From positions 1 through 64,000 of the forward strand of contig CAWEBB010000017.1 in NCBI GenBank assembly GCA_963807085.1: a stretch of 64,000 nucleotides of DNA, written 5' to 3'. The translations under genes and the position numbers were made by a program. Shown here piece by piece: positions 1 to 8,860 of this stretch. Each line of letters opens with the position of its first letter. Position 1 is the stretch's first letter. The DNA comes from JACKII01 sp963807085 (lineage in GTDB: Bacteria; Pseudomonadota; Alphaproteobacteria; Bin95). The notes under the pieces were generated by a model. That model ran no database searches and was not told where the DNA came from. It saw nothing but the letters and a program-made list of their open reading frames with translations.

Positions 1-189
1 CTCCCTTTCGTTCCGGCGCTGCGAGATGTTGATGTTTCGGATGGCGGCGCGGGTGATGGCTTCCTGGTGCATGCAGGGCTCTGAGCAATTCTGATCGACG
101 TAGGCAGCGGCTCGAGACGGTTGGATGCACCGCGGACAGGCGACGGCGATCTCGCATTCCGGCGGGTGTGGCGCCGTGATCTGGTACTC

Positions 190-1126
190 TCAGACGCGCT
201 GCTCGACGAAGTCGCGGGCGGTTGCTGGCGCGAGGCGGGCTCCGAGGCCGAGCAGGGTATCGAACGCCACGGCTGTGTGGCGGCGACGGTTCCACCCTAA
301 AGACGAACTCGTCGAGGTAACGCCTGAAGTGCTGGCGACGGAGGCCATGGGGAGGCCATGGTAGGTCCCGAGCGCCCATCTCTTGAGGTTTGAAAAGACG
401 CGATGGGTCCAGCGCAGGATGATGTGGGCGGCCATCTTGCCGACGACTTTCGGCTCGTGCACATGGTCGGGCAGGCCATTGGAGCCGGACCATCCGTCCG
501 AAGTGACGACGCGGGCACCGGCGGCGGCGACCGCGACGACGAAGGGCTTGAGCGTGGCGCCGGAGAAGTCGGCGATCGGCGCGAGACGAATGCGGCGCGG
601 CTTGCCTTCGGGGTGAGAGCTCCACCGCGCCGGCAACGAGCATCTTGCCCTGCGAGCTGCGGCCTTGACCGCCAGCGGGCGGGTCGTCCTTATGGCGCAA
701 GGCGATCTCGGTCTCGTCAACTTCGACGACGTCCTCGAGAAGGCTTCGCTCGGGATCGACCATGGCGCGGCGGAGCTTCGTCAGGAGCAGCCAGGCGCTC
801 TTGTAGCTGCCCAGGCCCAGTTGGGCCTGCAGTTGCAGGGCGGAGATCCCGTTGGAGTGGCTGGTTACGATATGGATCGCCGTGAACCAGGTCTTCAGCG
901 GCAGATGGCTGCCGTGCATGACCGTGCCTGCGGTCACGGACGTCTGCCGCCGGCAGGCCGCGCACTCCCAGGTGAACGCCTTGGTCTTCAGCAGCCATCC
1001 CTTCGTGACGCCACAGCCCGGGCAGACAAAGCCCTCCGGCCACCGGCGACGCGCCAGATAGTCGGCGCAGGCCGCATTATCCGGAAATCGCGCCTCGAAC
1101 TGGGCGCGGGAGAGCGGGCGGCTGAT
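190..1126 (-). pseudogene. Degenerate IS1595-family (ISXO2-like) transposase
   Basis: Read on the minus strand, the region encodes a zinc-ribbon N-terminal part (CPGC near 1025 and CAAC near 960) followed by an ISXO2-like transposase core with DEVDET-type acidic residues near 700 and the C-terminal FRWNRRRHTAVAFDTLLG-like stretch near 260-290. The frame is broken at least three times: one extra base near 611 in a C-run, an exact 11-bp tandem duplication (340-350 and 351-361), and one extra base near 300 that restores frame. The element is therefore probably dead unless these are sequencing errors. No start codon lies directly before the conserved N-terminus, and I could not identify the terminal inverted repeats. 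Family assignment comes from recognisable conserved blocks and is fairly firm; the element's ends are unknown. Confidence 0.75.
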
Positions 1127-1240
1127 GTTTCCAGCGGCTCGGCATGCGAGAACATTAAGCGAACGCACCTCGCGACGCAAGCGCAGATCACCACATTTTG
1201 TGCCGCCGAAGCCAACGGGAGAAGCCTCTTAACGAAATTA

Positions 1241-1708
1241 GTGGACGATATTTGCTCTTTCTTATGCAGCAAAGAGCCGAATTCTGATAAAAATGACGAA
1301 GATGCAAACCGTCGCTATGAATTATCTTACGACTTGTATATCAAAACACGAAGCTACAGCATAATAAATAAGATTCTCTACTGGCTTTCGCTTATCGGGT
1401 TGGCAATAATAATAGCATTTCCTGTGTTTTCAACATTTATAAAAAACGAAATAGATATTGTGCAGATTACTGTCGCCCAAACTACCCTAGCTGCGTTTGT
1501 AGCAGCGTGCGCCTTTATATACCGGGACTATAAAAAGAGACAGCTTTATGGGGAAACCATAATGAGGCGACTTGCTTTCTTATCTCGCGTGGATGACGAT
1601 CTCATTCTATTGTTAATCGACGAAATATCACAAATGGATCAAGGCCTTAGCTTTTTGCGGCTGTTTCCTCACAAAGCGGAAGACGACAAGAATAATCAAA
1701 ATAGCTAA
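1241..1708 (+). CDS. AT-rich small protein with two membrane segments, SLATT-like
   Basis: About 155 residues from a GTG at 1241. The frame stays open upstream into the IS remnant, so the true 5' end may have been lost to the insertion. Composition is strikingly AT-rich compared with everything around it, which suggests transfer. The layout is a short charged N-terminus, a basic/aromatic stretch (RYELSYDLYIKTRSY), TM1 about residues 39-62, TM2 about 70-93, then a YRDYKK-type basic segment and a soluble acidic tail. This resembles the SLATT class of two-TM proteins, found as effectors of nucleotide-signalling defence systems, but only by layout and short motif similarity. No partner nucleotidyltransferase or SMODS gene is adjacent. 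It could equally be an unrelated orphan membrane protein. Confidence 0.45.
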   Translation: MDDICSFLCSKEPNSDKNDEDANRRYELSYDLYIKTRSYSIINKILYWLSLIGLAIIIAFPVFSTFIKNEIDIVQITVAQTTLAAFVAACAFIYRDYKKRQLYGETIMRRLAFLSRVDDDLILLLIDEISQMDQGLSFLRLFPHKAEDDKNNQNS

Positions 1709-1846
1709 AAGCTTGTTTTATCTCTGAAACAGAATTGCCAATAGTGTTTCAATTTTCCATCGGATCGCCGCCCACCACAAACGGACCATAAACCGCATGT
1801 GCAAGCTTCATGTCCCGAAGGGTATTTGTGGTTTATTGAGGGTGGG

Positions 1847-3140
1847 ATGACTATACCTTCCCTCGACACCCTCCGCGCGCGCGTTCGGCGCGGCAAAGAA
1901 CAAAACCTTCGTCGCCTTTGCCCAGGCACTGATCCGGATACCGTCGCTCAATCCGCCGGGGGCGGAGTACCGGCTCGCCTGTGAGGTGCTGGGCGAGCGG
2001 CTCCGGAGGCGCGGCTTTGACGTGCAGTATATCCGCGGCGAGGGCGCACCCGGCGACTGCGACCGCTACCCCCGCTGGAACGTGGTCGCCCGGCGGGAGG
2101 GCGCAAGCCCGGCGCTTGCGTGCATTTCAACTCGCATATCGACGTGGTGGAGGTCGGGCACGGCTGGACGGTCGAACCGTTCGCGGCCGAAGTCCGCGAC
2201 GGCAAGCTCTACGGCCGCGGCGCCTGCGACATGAAGGGCGGACTGGCGGCCAGCGTCATCGCCGCCGAAGCCCTCATCGAGGCCTGGCCGGATTTCCCGG
2301 GCGCCATCGAGATCTCCGGCACGGCGGACGAGGAATCGGGCGGCTATGGCGGCGTCGCTCATCTGGCCCGATGGGCCTGTTCTCCAAGCCGCGCGTCGAT
2401 CACGTCATCATCCCGGAGCCGCTGAACAAGGATCGCATCTGCCTCGGCCATCGCGGCGTCTGGTGGGCGGAGATCGAGACCCACGGCCATATCGCCCACG
2501 GCTCCATGCCGTTCCTCGGCGACAACGCGATCCGGCACATGGGCGCGGTGCTGCAGGCGTTCGAGGCAGACCTGTTCCCGGCGCTGGCCGCGCGCCAACG
2601 GAGATGCCCGTGGTGCCGGAGGGCGCGCGTTCCTCGACCCTCAACATCAACTCCCTGCATGGCGGCCCGCCGGAGGACAACTCCTATGACGGCCTGCCCG
2701 CGCCGGTGGTGCCGGACCGGGCGCGCATGGTGATCGACCGCCGCTTCCTGATCGAGGAGAAGCTCGCCGACGTGAAGGGCGAGATGCGGGCGCTGCTCGA
2801 CCGGCTGACGGCGGAGCGGCCCGATTTTCGCTACGGCCTGCGCGATATATTCGAAGTTATCCCGACCCAGACGGCGGAGGACGCGGCGGTGGTGCAGGCG
2901 GTCGCCCGCGGCATTGAGAGCGTGTTGGGCAAGCAGGCGGAGTTTGTGGTCTCGCCCGGCACCTATGACCAGAAGCACATTGCCCGTATCGGCCACCTGC
3001 GCGACTGCATCGCCTATGGGCCGGGCATTCTGGATCTGGCCCACCAGCCGGACGAGTTCGTCGGCATCCAGGACATGGTCGAGAGCGCCGAGGTCATGGC
3101 GCTGGCCCTGGCGCACCTGCTGCCCGGCGGCACACGCTAA
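1847..3140 (+). pseudogene. Frameshifted M20-family deacylase (ArgE/DapE-like)
   Basis: Successive frames together spell one M20 metallopeptidase of about 425 residues. An IPSLNPPG N-terminal block (about 1935) is followed by the metal-site segments HFNSHIDVV (about 2121), GRGACDMKGG (about 2215) and TADEES (about 2320), then the dimerisation domain and a C-terminal PGTYDQKH segment. Four shifts are visible, near 1890, 2110, 2370 and 2605, and each is consistent with a single base gained or lost. All metal-ligand blocks survive, so decay is recent or the indels are technical. The family hydrolyses N-acyl amino acids such as acetylornithine or succinyl-diaminopimelate; substrate is not inferable. 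ATG 1847 is chosen after a GAGGGTGGG stretch. A hairpin terminator follows. Confidence 0.75.
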
Positions 3141-3148
3141 ACACAAAT

Positions 3149-3173
3149 CCCTCTGCCCATTGTCGGCAGAGGG
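3149..3173 (+). terminator. Hairpin terminator after the M20 gene
   Basis: A perfect 9-bp inverted repeat (CCCTCTGCC / GGCAGAGGG) with a 7-nt loop lies 9 bases past the M20 stop codon. It is followed by ATCATTTATAT. The tail is only moderately T-rich, so it may act together with the convergent gene at 3204. Confidence 0.6.
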
Positions 3174-3203
3174 ATCATTTATATCGTCGGAAAGCCGGGG
3201 GTG

Positions 3204-3614
3204 TCAGGCACCCCAAATATCGTCATAACGCGCCGTCCCGTCCCGCTCAGGGTAGTCGCGATAGGTCAATCGGGCGGCAGAACTTTGCTGCCGGGACGTT
3301 TCGAAAGTCGCGCCAGTCACCAGAGTACCAGCCGCTAGCAGCATGTGGAAAACCATCAACTCGCCATAGTAAAACCATGCTCCAGCACCCATACAAAAGA
3401 TCGTTGTCCACATCAATGAAAGCATGGTCATTACCTGAAAACGACGCGCCGGCGCTAAATCCCGCAAAGGATTAAGGTCGGAATTCATTACAACCGAAAA
3501 CCAGTTCATCTTTCCCTCCGCATTGCAGACAAAAGGAATACGAGGGCCTTTATGATTCAGATCAATCTCTCGAAAATCTTTGGTGTCTGGCGGGTATGGC
3601 ATGCCGCTGAACAC
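3204..3614 (-). CDS. Hypothetical small membrane protein
   Basis: 136 residues if the GTG at 3614 is used; the in-frame ATG at 3602 is an alternative and neither has a convincing ribosome site. The N-terminal ~50 residues are soluble. Two hydrophobic segments follow (about residues 60-80 and 84-100), then a charged C-terminus rich in Arg, Asp and Tyr. Base composition is nearer 50% GC than the high-GC flanks. It lies downstream of, and in the same direction as, the dehydrogenase at 3662, separated by about 47 bases. I do not recognise the family. Confidence 0.5.
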   Translation of the reverse strand: MFSGMPYPPDTKDFREIDLNHKGPRIPFVCNAEGKMNWFSVVMNSDLNPLRDLAPARRFQVMTMLSLMWTTIFCMGAGAWFYYGELMVFHMLLAAGTLVTGATFETSRQQSSAARLTYRDYPERDGTARYDDIWGA

Positions 3615-3661
3615 ACCAGCTCTTTAGCCCGCCATCTCATTTAATCGCTTTCGGGGCCGCT

Positions 3662-4741
3662 CTAAGCCACCCCGGCGATCCGGTCCATTTCCTCGCCGGG
3701 AAGGCGGAACAGGGCCGCGCCGGCCTTTATCTGGCTCCAGGTCTCGGCGTCCACGTCGATGCCTTTTTCGCCGCGTTCGATGCGGGTGGCGCGCTCCGGG
3801 TCGCCCGGCACCAGCACGGGCTCCGCCGGGTTGGCGGGCGGCGAGGCCTTGACATGCGCCAGCGTCTTGTCGACCTCGGAATTGAAAAAGGCGCGGTCGA
3901 CCAGGCGGCCCGGATCGATCACCACCGACAGCATGCAGTTGATGGTCGCAAGCGGATTGCGCTGGTTTTCCGGCCGGCAGGTGCCGCCACCCGACAGCAC
4001 GCCCGCGAACATCTCGTTGATCAGCGCCATGCCATAGCCCTTGTGCGCGCCAAAGCTGGTGAGCGCGCCTTTCGGCTCGGTATAGAGCACGTTCGGGTCG
4101 CGGGTCGGCTTGCCGGTATGGTCGATCAGCGCGCCCTCTGGTGCTTCGACGCCCTTGTTGCGGGCGACGCGGATCTTGCCCGCCGCGACGAAGCTGGTGG
4201 CGAAGTCCAGCAGGGTTGGCGGGTTGTTCTCGGTCGCGGGCATGACGGCGGTGTAGGGATTGGTGACATAGCGGCCGTCCGAACCGCGGAAGGGGGCGAC
4301 GATGGCCCCGTGGCCGATGACGTTGGTGTGGTGGGTCGAGACCATGCCCGCCGCCGCGCACTGTTCCGCCCAGGCGCCGATGCGGCAGAGATGGTAGCTG
4401 TTGCGGATCGCCATGACGCAGATGCCGTGCCGGCGCGCTCGCTCGATGGCGATGTCGAACGCTTCCTTGCCGATGACCTGGCCGAAGCCCGCGTTGCCGT
4501 CGACCACGATGACGGCGCCCTCGTCCCGCGCGATTTCGGCGTGCTGGTTCACCTTCAGCGCGCCCGAATGGATGCCGTCGAAATAGTTGGCCAGCATGCC
4601 GACGCCGTGGGAATCGTGGCCGGAGAGGTTGGCCATGACCAGGTTTTCGGCAACCAGGTCGGCCTCGTAGTCGGTGGAGCCCGCGGCCTTGCACATGGCT
4701 CGGACGGCGGCGCGGAGGTTTTCGGCGGCGATGATGGGCAT
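3662..4741 (-). CDS. Malate/L-lactate dehydrogenase family oxidoreductase
   Basis: 359 residues from the ATG at 4741 (MPIIAAENL). This is the Ldh_2 fold (PF02615), unrelated to classical MDH, and uses NAD(P)H to reduce 2-oxo acids such as pyruvate, sulfopyruvate, ureidoglycolate or 2,3-diketogulonate. Visible hallmarks are SGHDSHGVG near residue 45 with the catalytic His, the NSYHLCRIGAWAEQCAAAGM segment near 120, and GAHKGYGMALINE near 225, which binds the nicotinamide in this family. Length is normal. Upstream in-frame codons are ignored because homology starts at 4741. The 123 bases between its start and the next gene fragment (4742-4864) hold nothing recognisable. The exact 2-oxo acid cannot be assigned from sequence. 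Confidence 0.85.
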   Translation of the reverse strand: MPIIAAENLRAAVRAMCKAAGSTDYEADLVAENLVMANLSGHDSHGVGMLANYFDGIHSGALKVNQHAEIARDEGAVIVVDGNAGFGQVIGKEAFDIAIERARRHGICVMAIRNSYHLCRIGAWAEQCAAAGMVSTHHTNVIGHGAIVAPFRGSDGRYVTNPYTAVMPATENNPPTLLDFATSFVAAGKIRVARNKGVEAPEGALIDHTGKPTRDPNVLYTEPKGALTSFGAHKGYGMALINEMFAGVLSGGGTCRPENQRNPLATINCMLSVVIDPGRLVDRAFFNSEVDKTLAHVKASPPANPAEPVLVPGDPERATRIERGEKGIDVDAETWSQIKAGAALFRLPGEEMDRIAGVA

Positions 4742-4864
4742 CGGTCGGTTCTTCTTGGGCTTATCGTGGCGGGGCTGAGACCGGCGGCGCGGAAGGTTCC
4801 GGCAGCAGAACATCCATGCAGCATAACAAGCTTGCCGGCAGTAGAAAGCGGGCTGTGGCGACGG

Positions 4865-5250
4865 TCAAAACTTCCAGGCGCCGGTCAGGGTGACATAGTC
4901 GCTTTCGAAGCGATTATCGGCGCTGAAATCGTGCGTCCACTTGGCCGGTATCGTCAGTTTGCCGCCACCGATCGGCGGCACCCACACAAAGCCCGGCCCC
5001 ATGCCGAACGACTTGGCTCTGAAAGACCCTAGTTTTGCGCCGGAGCCGCTGTCGCCGGTCAACTGGCGGTAATAATAGCCTCGCAGGCCCAGGGCAAAGG
5101 TCTCGGAGAGAAACTGATTGGCCGTGAAATCAACATGGAATTCTGTGCCGGTCTGATAGTCGGTAGCGTTGTTCTGTGTGTTCAGCATGATACCCGGCAT
5201 GACAGAGACTTCCGTGCCTGAGCCTGCGTTGAACCAGGTAACTGCGCCAA
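4865..5250 (-). pseudogene. C-terminal fragment of a phenol-MetA/SphA-type outer-membrane protein
   Basis: The minus strand encodes about 125 residues of a beta-barrel 'transporter' (MetA-pathway-of-phenol-degradation family, COG4313). Recognisable parts are AVTWFN..SGTE, PGIMLNTQNNATDYQTGTEFH, NQFLSETFALGLRGYYYRQ, a GSGAKLGSF loop and a terminal aromatic GAWKF, the Phe-ended C-terminus recognised by the BAM complex. The N-terminal half, including the signal peptide, is missing because coding sequence of an IS5-type transposase begins within a few bases upstream (about 5230-5265). The open frame runs on into antisense IS sequence up to an ATG at 5326, but that part is not homologous. This is a gene cut by the insertion, with the other half not in this window. 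Confidence 0.7.
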
Positions 5251-5841
5251 CCGTGACCGGCTCGGCAAGGCAGGCGTGTTCGAAGACTTCTTCGCCATGC
5301 TGGCGGGGCTCAGCGGAACGGCGCATCTGGTGCAGATGTTCGACTCAACCGTGATCCGTGCCCATGTGTCCGCCGCCGGCGCAAAAGGGGGCAAGCGGAG
5401 CAGGCGCTCGGGCGCTCACGCGGCGGTTTCGGCACAAAAATCCACCTGAAAACAGACCATGACGGGCTGCCAATCGCATTCGAACTGACCGGCGGCGAAG
5501 CTGCCGACAGCCCTATGTTCGAGGCCCTGATCGACGCAGGGCCGGATCAGGCGCCCCGCGCCGTCGTTGCCGACAAAGGCTATGACAGCGACGCAAATCG
5601 GGCCATGGCGCGTGAGCGCGGGGCCGTGCCGGTCATCCCGCACCGGTCGAACCGAAAGACCATCCCAGCCCGCTTCGCACGAGCACTCTACCGGGGACGC
5701 GCCCGCATCGAACAGATGATGGGCAAGCTCAAACGCTTCAAGCGCGTCGCCTTACGGTGCGAAAAGACCGCCAGAAACTTCCGATCCATCGTCGCCCCGG
5801 CAGCCGCCTTCGTCTTGCTCAAATCCGTCCACACGGCCTAG
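5251..5841 (+). mobile_element. Partial IS5-family (IS427-like) transposase
   Basis: The plus strand carries the 3' part of an IS5-type DDE transposase. A first frame (KAGVFEDFFAMLAGLSG.., then FDSTVIRAHVSAAGAKGG) ends near 5450. A second frame, entered through the AAAAGGGGG run at about 5381-5389, gives ALGRSRGGFGTKIHLKTD, the DKGYDSD block near 5575, and the RIEQMMGKLKRFKRVALR C-terminal block containing the last catalytic Glu near 5710. The two-frame layout with an A/G slippery run matches the programmed frameshift of the IS427 group. The N-terminal third of orfA and the left end are absent, so the element is a truncated remnant joined to the outer-membrane protein fragment. The stop is at 5839-5841; I did not identify a right inverted repeat. 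Confidence 0.75.
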
Positions 5842-5919
5842 GATCACGCTCGCAGCGCCCAAATTTTTCGTTGCGCAACAAGAGCCCCGCTGATCGACCG
5901 GATATTGAAGAGTTCGACC

Positions 5920-7479
5920 ATGACCACCATCGGCCCCTTTGATGCTGTTACGCTGGAGGTCATCTGGCGGCGCATGATTTCTGCTGCCGACGAGGCCGCA
6001 AAGACCATCCAGCGCACCAGCTTTTCGACCTTGGTGAACGAATCCAACGATTTCGCCTGCGTCGTCACCGACGCTGTCGGCCATAGCCTCGTACAAAACA
6101 CCGAGAGCATCCCCAGCTTCAATGCCTGCCTGCCGGTCACCGTCCAGCATTTCCTCCAAACCATCGGTGCGGAGAACATGCGTCCCGGCGATGTCTACAT
6201 CTGCAACGATCCCTGGGTCGGCACCGGTCACTTGAACGACATTACCGTCGCCAAACCGATCTTTCGAGACGGCAGGCTCGCCGCCTTTGCCGCCTCCACC
6301 GCACACGCGCCGGACATCGGCGGCAAGGTGCGCTCGGTCGTGGCCAAGGAACTGTTCGAGGAAGGCTTCCAGATCCCGGCCATGAAACTGCTCGACCGGG
6401 GCGAGGCCGACCGGACGCTGATCAAGCTTTTGCGCGCTCAGGTACGCACACCGGACCAGACGGAAGGCGATCTCTGGGCCCAGCTCACGGGCCTGACCCT
6501 GATCGAAGCCCGCGTCGCCGCGCTGATGGACGAGTACGCCCTGCCGGATCTCACCGCCTTTGGCGCAGAGATCCAAGGGCGCAGCGAACGCGCCATGCGG
6601 GCAGCCATGGCCGAGGTGCCGGACGGTCGCTACGAGGCAGCGTTCGATACCGACGGCTTTGAGCATCCGTTGCACTTCCAGTGCGCCATCACGGTGGAGG
6701 GCGACCGGATGAAGATCGACCTGACCGGCACCAGTGCGCAGATCCCGCGCGCCATCAATTGCACCATGAACTATACGTTCGCCATGGCGTCCTACGCCCT
6801 CAAATGCGCCCTGTTGCCGGACGTGCCCAACAATGACGGTATCTTCCGCTGCATGGAGGTGTTCGCGCCCAAAGGCACCATCGTGAACCCCACTTATCCG
6901 GTATCGGTCGGGGGACGCATGGCGACCGGCCACTATATCCCGGCCCTGATCTTTCAGGCGCTGGCACCCGTGCTGCCGGACAAGATCATAGCCGCCTGCG
7001 GCTCGCCGCTCTGGTCAATCATTCAGACCGGCGTGGACAAGCGCGGGCGTACCTACGCCAACACGCTGTTCTTCAACGGCGGCATGGGCGCGCTGCCGGG
7101 CAAGGCCGGCGAAAGCTGCTATTCCTGGCCTTCGAACATCTCCAACGTGCCGGTCGAACTGGTGGAGCGGAACACGCCGCTGTTCGTACACTCCAAGAGC
7201 CTGCGCGAAGGCTCCGGCGGCACGGGCAAGCACCCGGGCGGGGAGGGGCAGGAGGTGGTGTTCGAGACCGAAAGCGACACGCCCATCGGCATCATCTTCA
7301 TGGCGGAACGGCTGAAATACCCGGCCATGGGCCTGGAGGGCGGCGGAGCCGGCGCGGTCGGGCAGGTGCTGGTGGATGGAAAACCCGCGGACGCGCGTGC
7401 CGATCATCTGCTGACCAAAGGCCGGACGATCACCATGCGCACGCCAGGTGGCGGGGGATATGGTACGAAGACAAGTTAA
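5920..7479 (+). CDS. Hydantoinase B/oxoprolinase family protein
   Basis: 519 residues from the ATG at 5920, which has GAAGAG seven bases upstream; a TTG at 5905 is in frame but less likely. Family features are DAVTLEVIWRRMISAADEAA at the N-terminus, VYICNDPWVGTGHLNDI near residue 95, the FSGTSAQ-type block seen here as DLTGTSAQIPRAINCTMN near 275, and a C-terminal GGEGQEVVFETE and TPGGGGYG. HyuB proteins hydrolyse cyclic amides (hydantoins, 5-oxoproline) with ATP together with a HyuA partner, or as the subunit of acetone/acetophenone carboxylase-type enzymes. No hyuA lies beside it: upstream is the IS5 remnant. The partner may have been lost, or the HyuA near 24 kb could serve. Confidence 0.85.
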   Translation: MTTIGPFDAVTLEVIWRRMISAADEAAKTIQRTSFSTLVNESNDFACVVTDAVGHSLVQNTESIPSFNACLPVTVQHFLQTIGAENMRPGDVYICNDPWVGTGHLNDITVAKPIFRDGRLAAFAASTAHAPDIGGKVRSVVAKELFEEGFQIPAMKLLDRGEADRTLIKLLRAQVRTPDQTEGDLWAQLTGLTLIEARVAALMDEYALPDLTAFGAEIQGRSERAMRAAMAEVPDGRYEAAFDTDGFEHPLHFQCAITVEGDRMKIDLTGTSAQIPRAINCTMNYTFAMASYALKCALLPDVPNNDGIFRCMEVFAPKGTIVNPTYPVSVGGRMATGHYIPALIFQALAPVLPDKIIAACGSPLWSIIQTGVDKRGRTYANTLFFNGGMGALPGKAGESCYSWPSNISNVPVELVERNTPLFVHSKSLREGSGGTGKHPGGEGQEVVFETESDTPIGIIFMAERLKYPAMGLEGGGAGAVGQVLVDGKPADARADHLLTKGRTITMRTPGGGGYGTKTS

Positions 7480-7594
7480 ATAATTACCCATAGAACTGCA
7501 CTTGAATAGTTGATGCGTGGAGGACTAGGCATTGACCTGATCCCTGCACCCCCTATATGCGGGTATATTCGCCTTTCATACCAAGGAAACCGCA

Positions 7595-8860
7595 ATGGCG
7601 TCGCGGAGTATAAGTCGGCGGTTAACCTTGGGTGTGCTGCCTGCGTTGATTTTGGCAGGCGGTGTTACCGGCATGGCCGCGCTAATCGCGACGAAGCCGC
7701 AGCTTGCGCCGGTTCCGGCCGAAGAGAAGGTTTGGAGCGTCCGCGCGGCAGAGGCCTCTCCATCGACCGTGCGTCCTACCCTGGTATTCTATGGCCAAGT
7801 CAAGGCTCGGCGGGAAGTCGAGCTCCGGCCTTTGGTTTCAGGGCAAATCGCAAAGGTTGGTGGGAACTACAAGGCCGGCGCCTATGTCGGGGCCGGCGCA
7901 TTGTTGGCCGCCATCGACCCGTTCGAATATGAGGCCGCGCTGGCGGAGGCGCAGGCCGAGTTGGCAGAGGCCGAGGCTCGTGCCGCCGAGTTGGAGACCG
8001 ACCTGGAAACCGCCGAGGCCATGCTGGAGCGCGAACAGACCCAGCAAATGCTGCGCCAGCGGGATGCGGATCGGTTTGCGAACTTGGAAAAGCGCGGCGC
8101 GGTCTCTGGCAAGGCCTATGACGATGCGCAACTGGCGCTGCTGAACGCGATCGAGAGCGTGGTTCAGCGCAAATTCAGCATCAAGAAGTGGCAAGCGACC
8201 CACGACCGCCAACAGGCGGTCGTGGCCCGTCTGAAGGTTCGGGTTGAGCGCGCAGAGCGCGACCTCGCGAATACCAAATCCACCGCGCCTTTTGCGGGCT
8301 ACCTGGCGGATATCGGCGTCGAACTGGGCAAGCAAGTCACAGAGGCCGACCGGATCGCCCGGATCATCGACACAACGCGCATGGATGTGCAGTTCCATGT
8401 CGGCACCAAGCGTTTCGGCGAATTGATCGCTGGCGGCGAACTAATCGGCCGCGCGGTCGAGGTGATTTGGCAGATCCAGGGCGCGCCGCAGCGTTTTGCC
8501 GGCACGATCACTCGCATCGCACCGGAAATCGACGCGGCGAGCGGGGGCGTCGCGCTGTTCGCGGAGTTGGAGGCCGGGGACGGGAAGGGCACACTCCGGC
8601 CCGGCGCGTTCGTCGAGGTGCGCATGAAGGGCCCGCGCTTTGACGATGTGATCCGCCTGCCGGAATTGGCTTGGCGAAACGGCTTTGTCTACATCATCGA
8701 CAATGGCCACCTGATCGCCCGGAAGGCATCGCTGGTCCAGCGGATCGGGCAGGACGTTCTGGTGCGCGGCGAATTCGGCCAAGATGCGCAAATTTTGGTC
8801 ACGCCAATTCCCGGCGTCGAGGATGGTACTCGCGTCAAAATCGCAGGCGAGGCGTCCTGA
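7595..8860 (+). CDS. RND efflux periplasmic adaptor (membrane fusion protein)
   Basis: 421 residues. ATG 7595 is preceded by AAGGAA. One N-terminal membrane anchor spans about residues 12-32. A lipoyl/barrel-sandwich half-motif (VFYGQVKARREVELRPLVSGQI) is followed by a long alpha-helical hairpin, about residues 110-220, very rich in Ala/Glu/Arg with coiled-coil character. The second lipoyl half (STAPFAGYLADIGVELGKQV) and beta-barrel and membrane-proximal domains follow. The protein should bridge the inner-membrane pump encoded next to an outer-membrane channel in the periplasm. The stop codon directly abuts the ATG of the pump gene (TGAATG), so the two are co-transcribed and probably coupled. 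No TolC-type gene is present, so a channel encoded elsewhere must serve. Confidence 0.9.
   Translation: MASRSISRRLTLGVLPALILAGGVTGMAALIATKPQLAPVPAEEKVWSVRAAEASPSTVRPTLVFYGQVKARREVELRPLVSGQIAKVGGNYKAGAYVGAGALLAAIDPFEYEAALAEAQAELAEAEARAAELETDLETAEAMLEREQTQQMLRQRDADRFANLEKRGAVSGKAYDDAQLALLNAIESVVQRKFSIKKWQATHDRQQAVVARLKVRVERAERDLANTKSTAPFAGYLADIGVELGKQVTEADRIARIIDTTRMDVQFHVGTKRFGELIAGGELIGRAVEVIWQIQGAPQRFAGTITRIAPEIDAASGGVALFAELEAGDGKGTLRPGAFVEVRMKGPRFDDVIRLPELAWRNGFVYIIDNGHLIARKASLVQRIGQDVLVRGEFGQDAQILVTPIPGVEDGTRVKIAGEAS

Noticed and set aside
1..189. Possible extra coding region upstream of the transposase stop
   Set aside because: A minus-strand frame rich in Cys is seen but it has no recognised motif and may be the terminal part of the IS; not supported enough to list.
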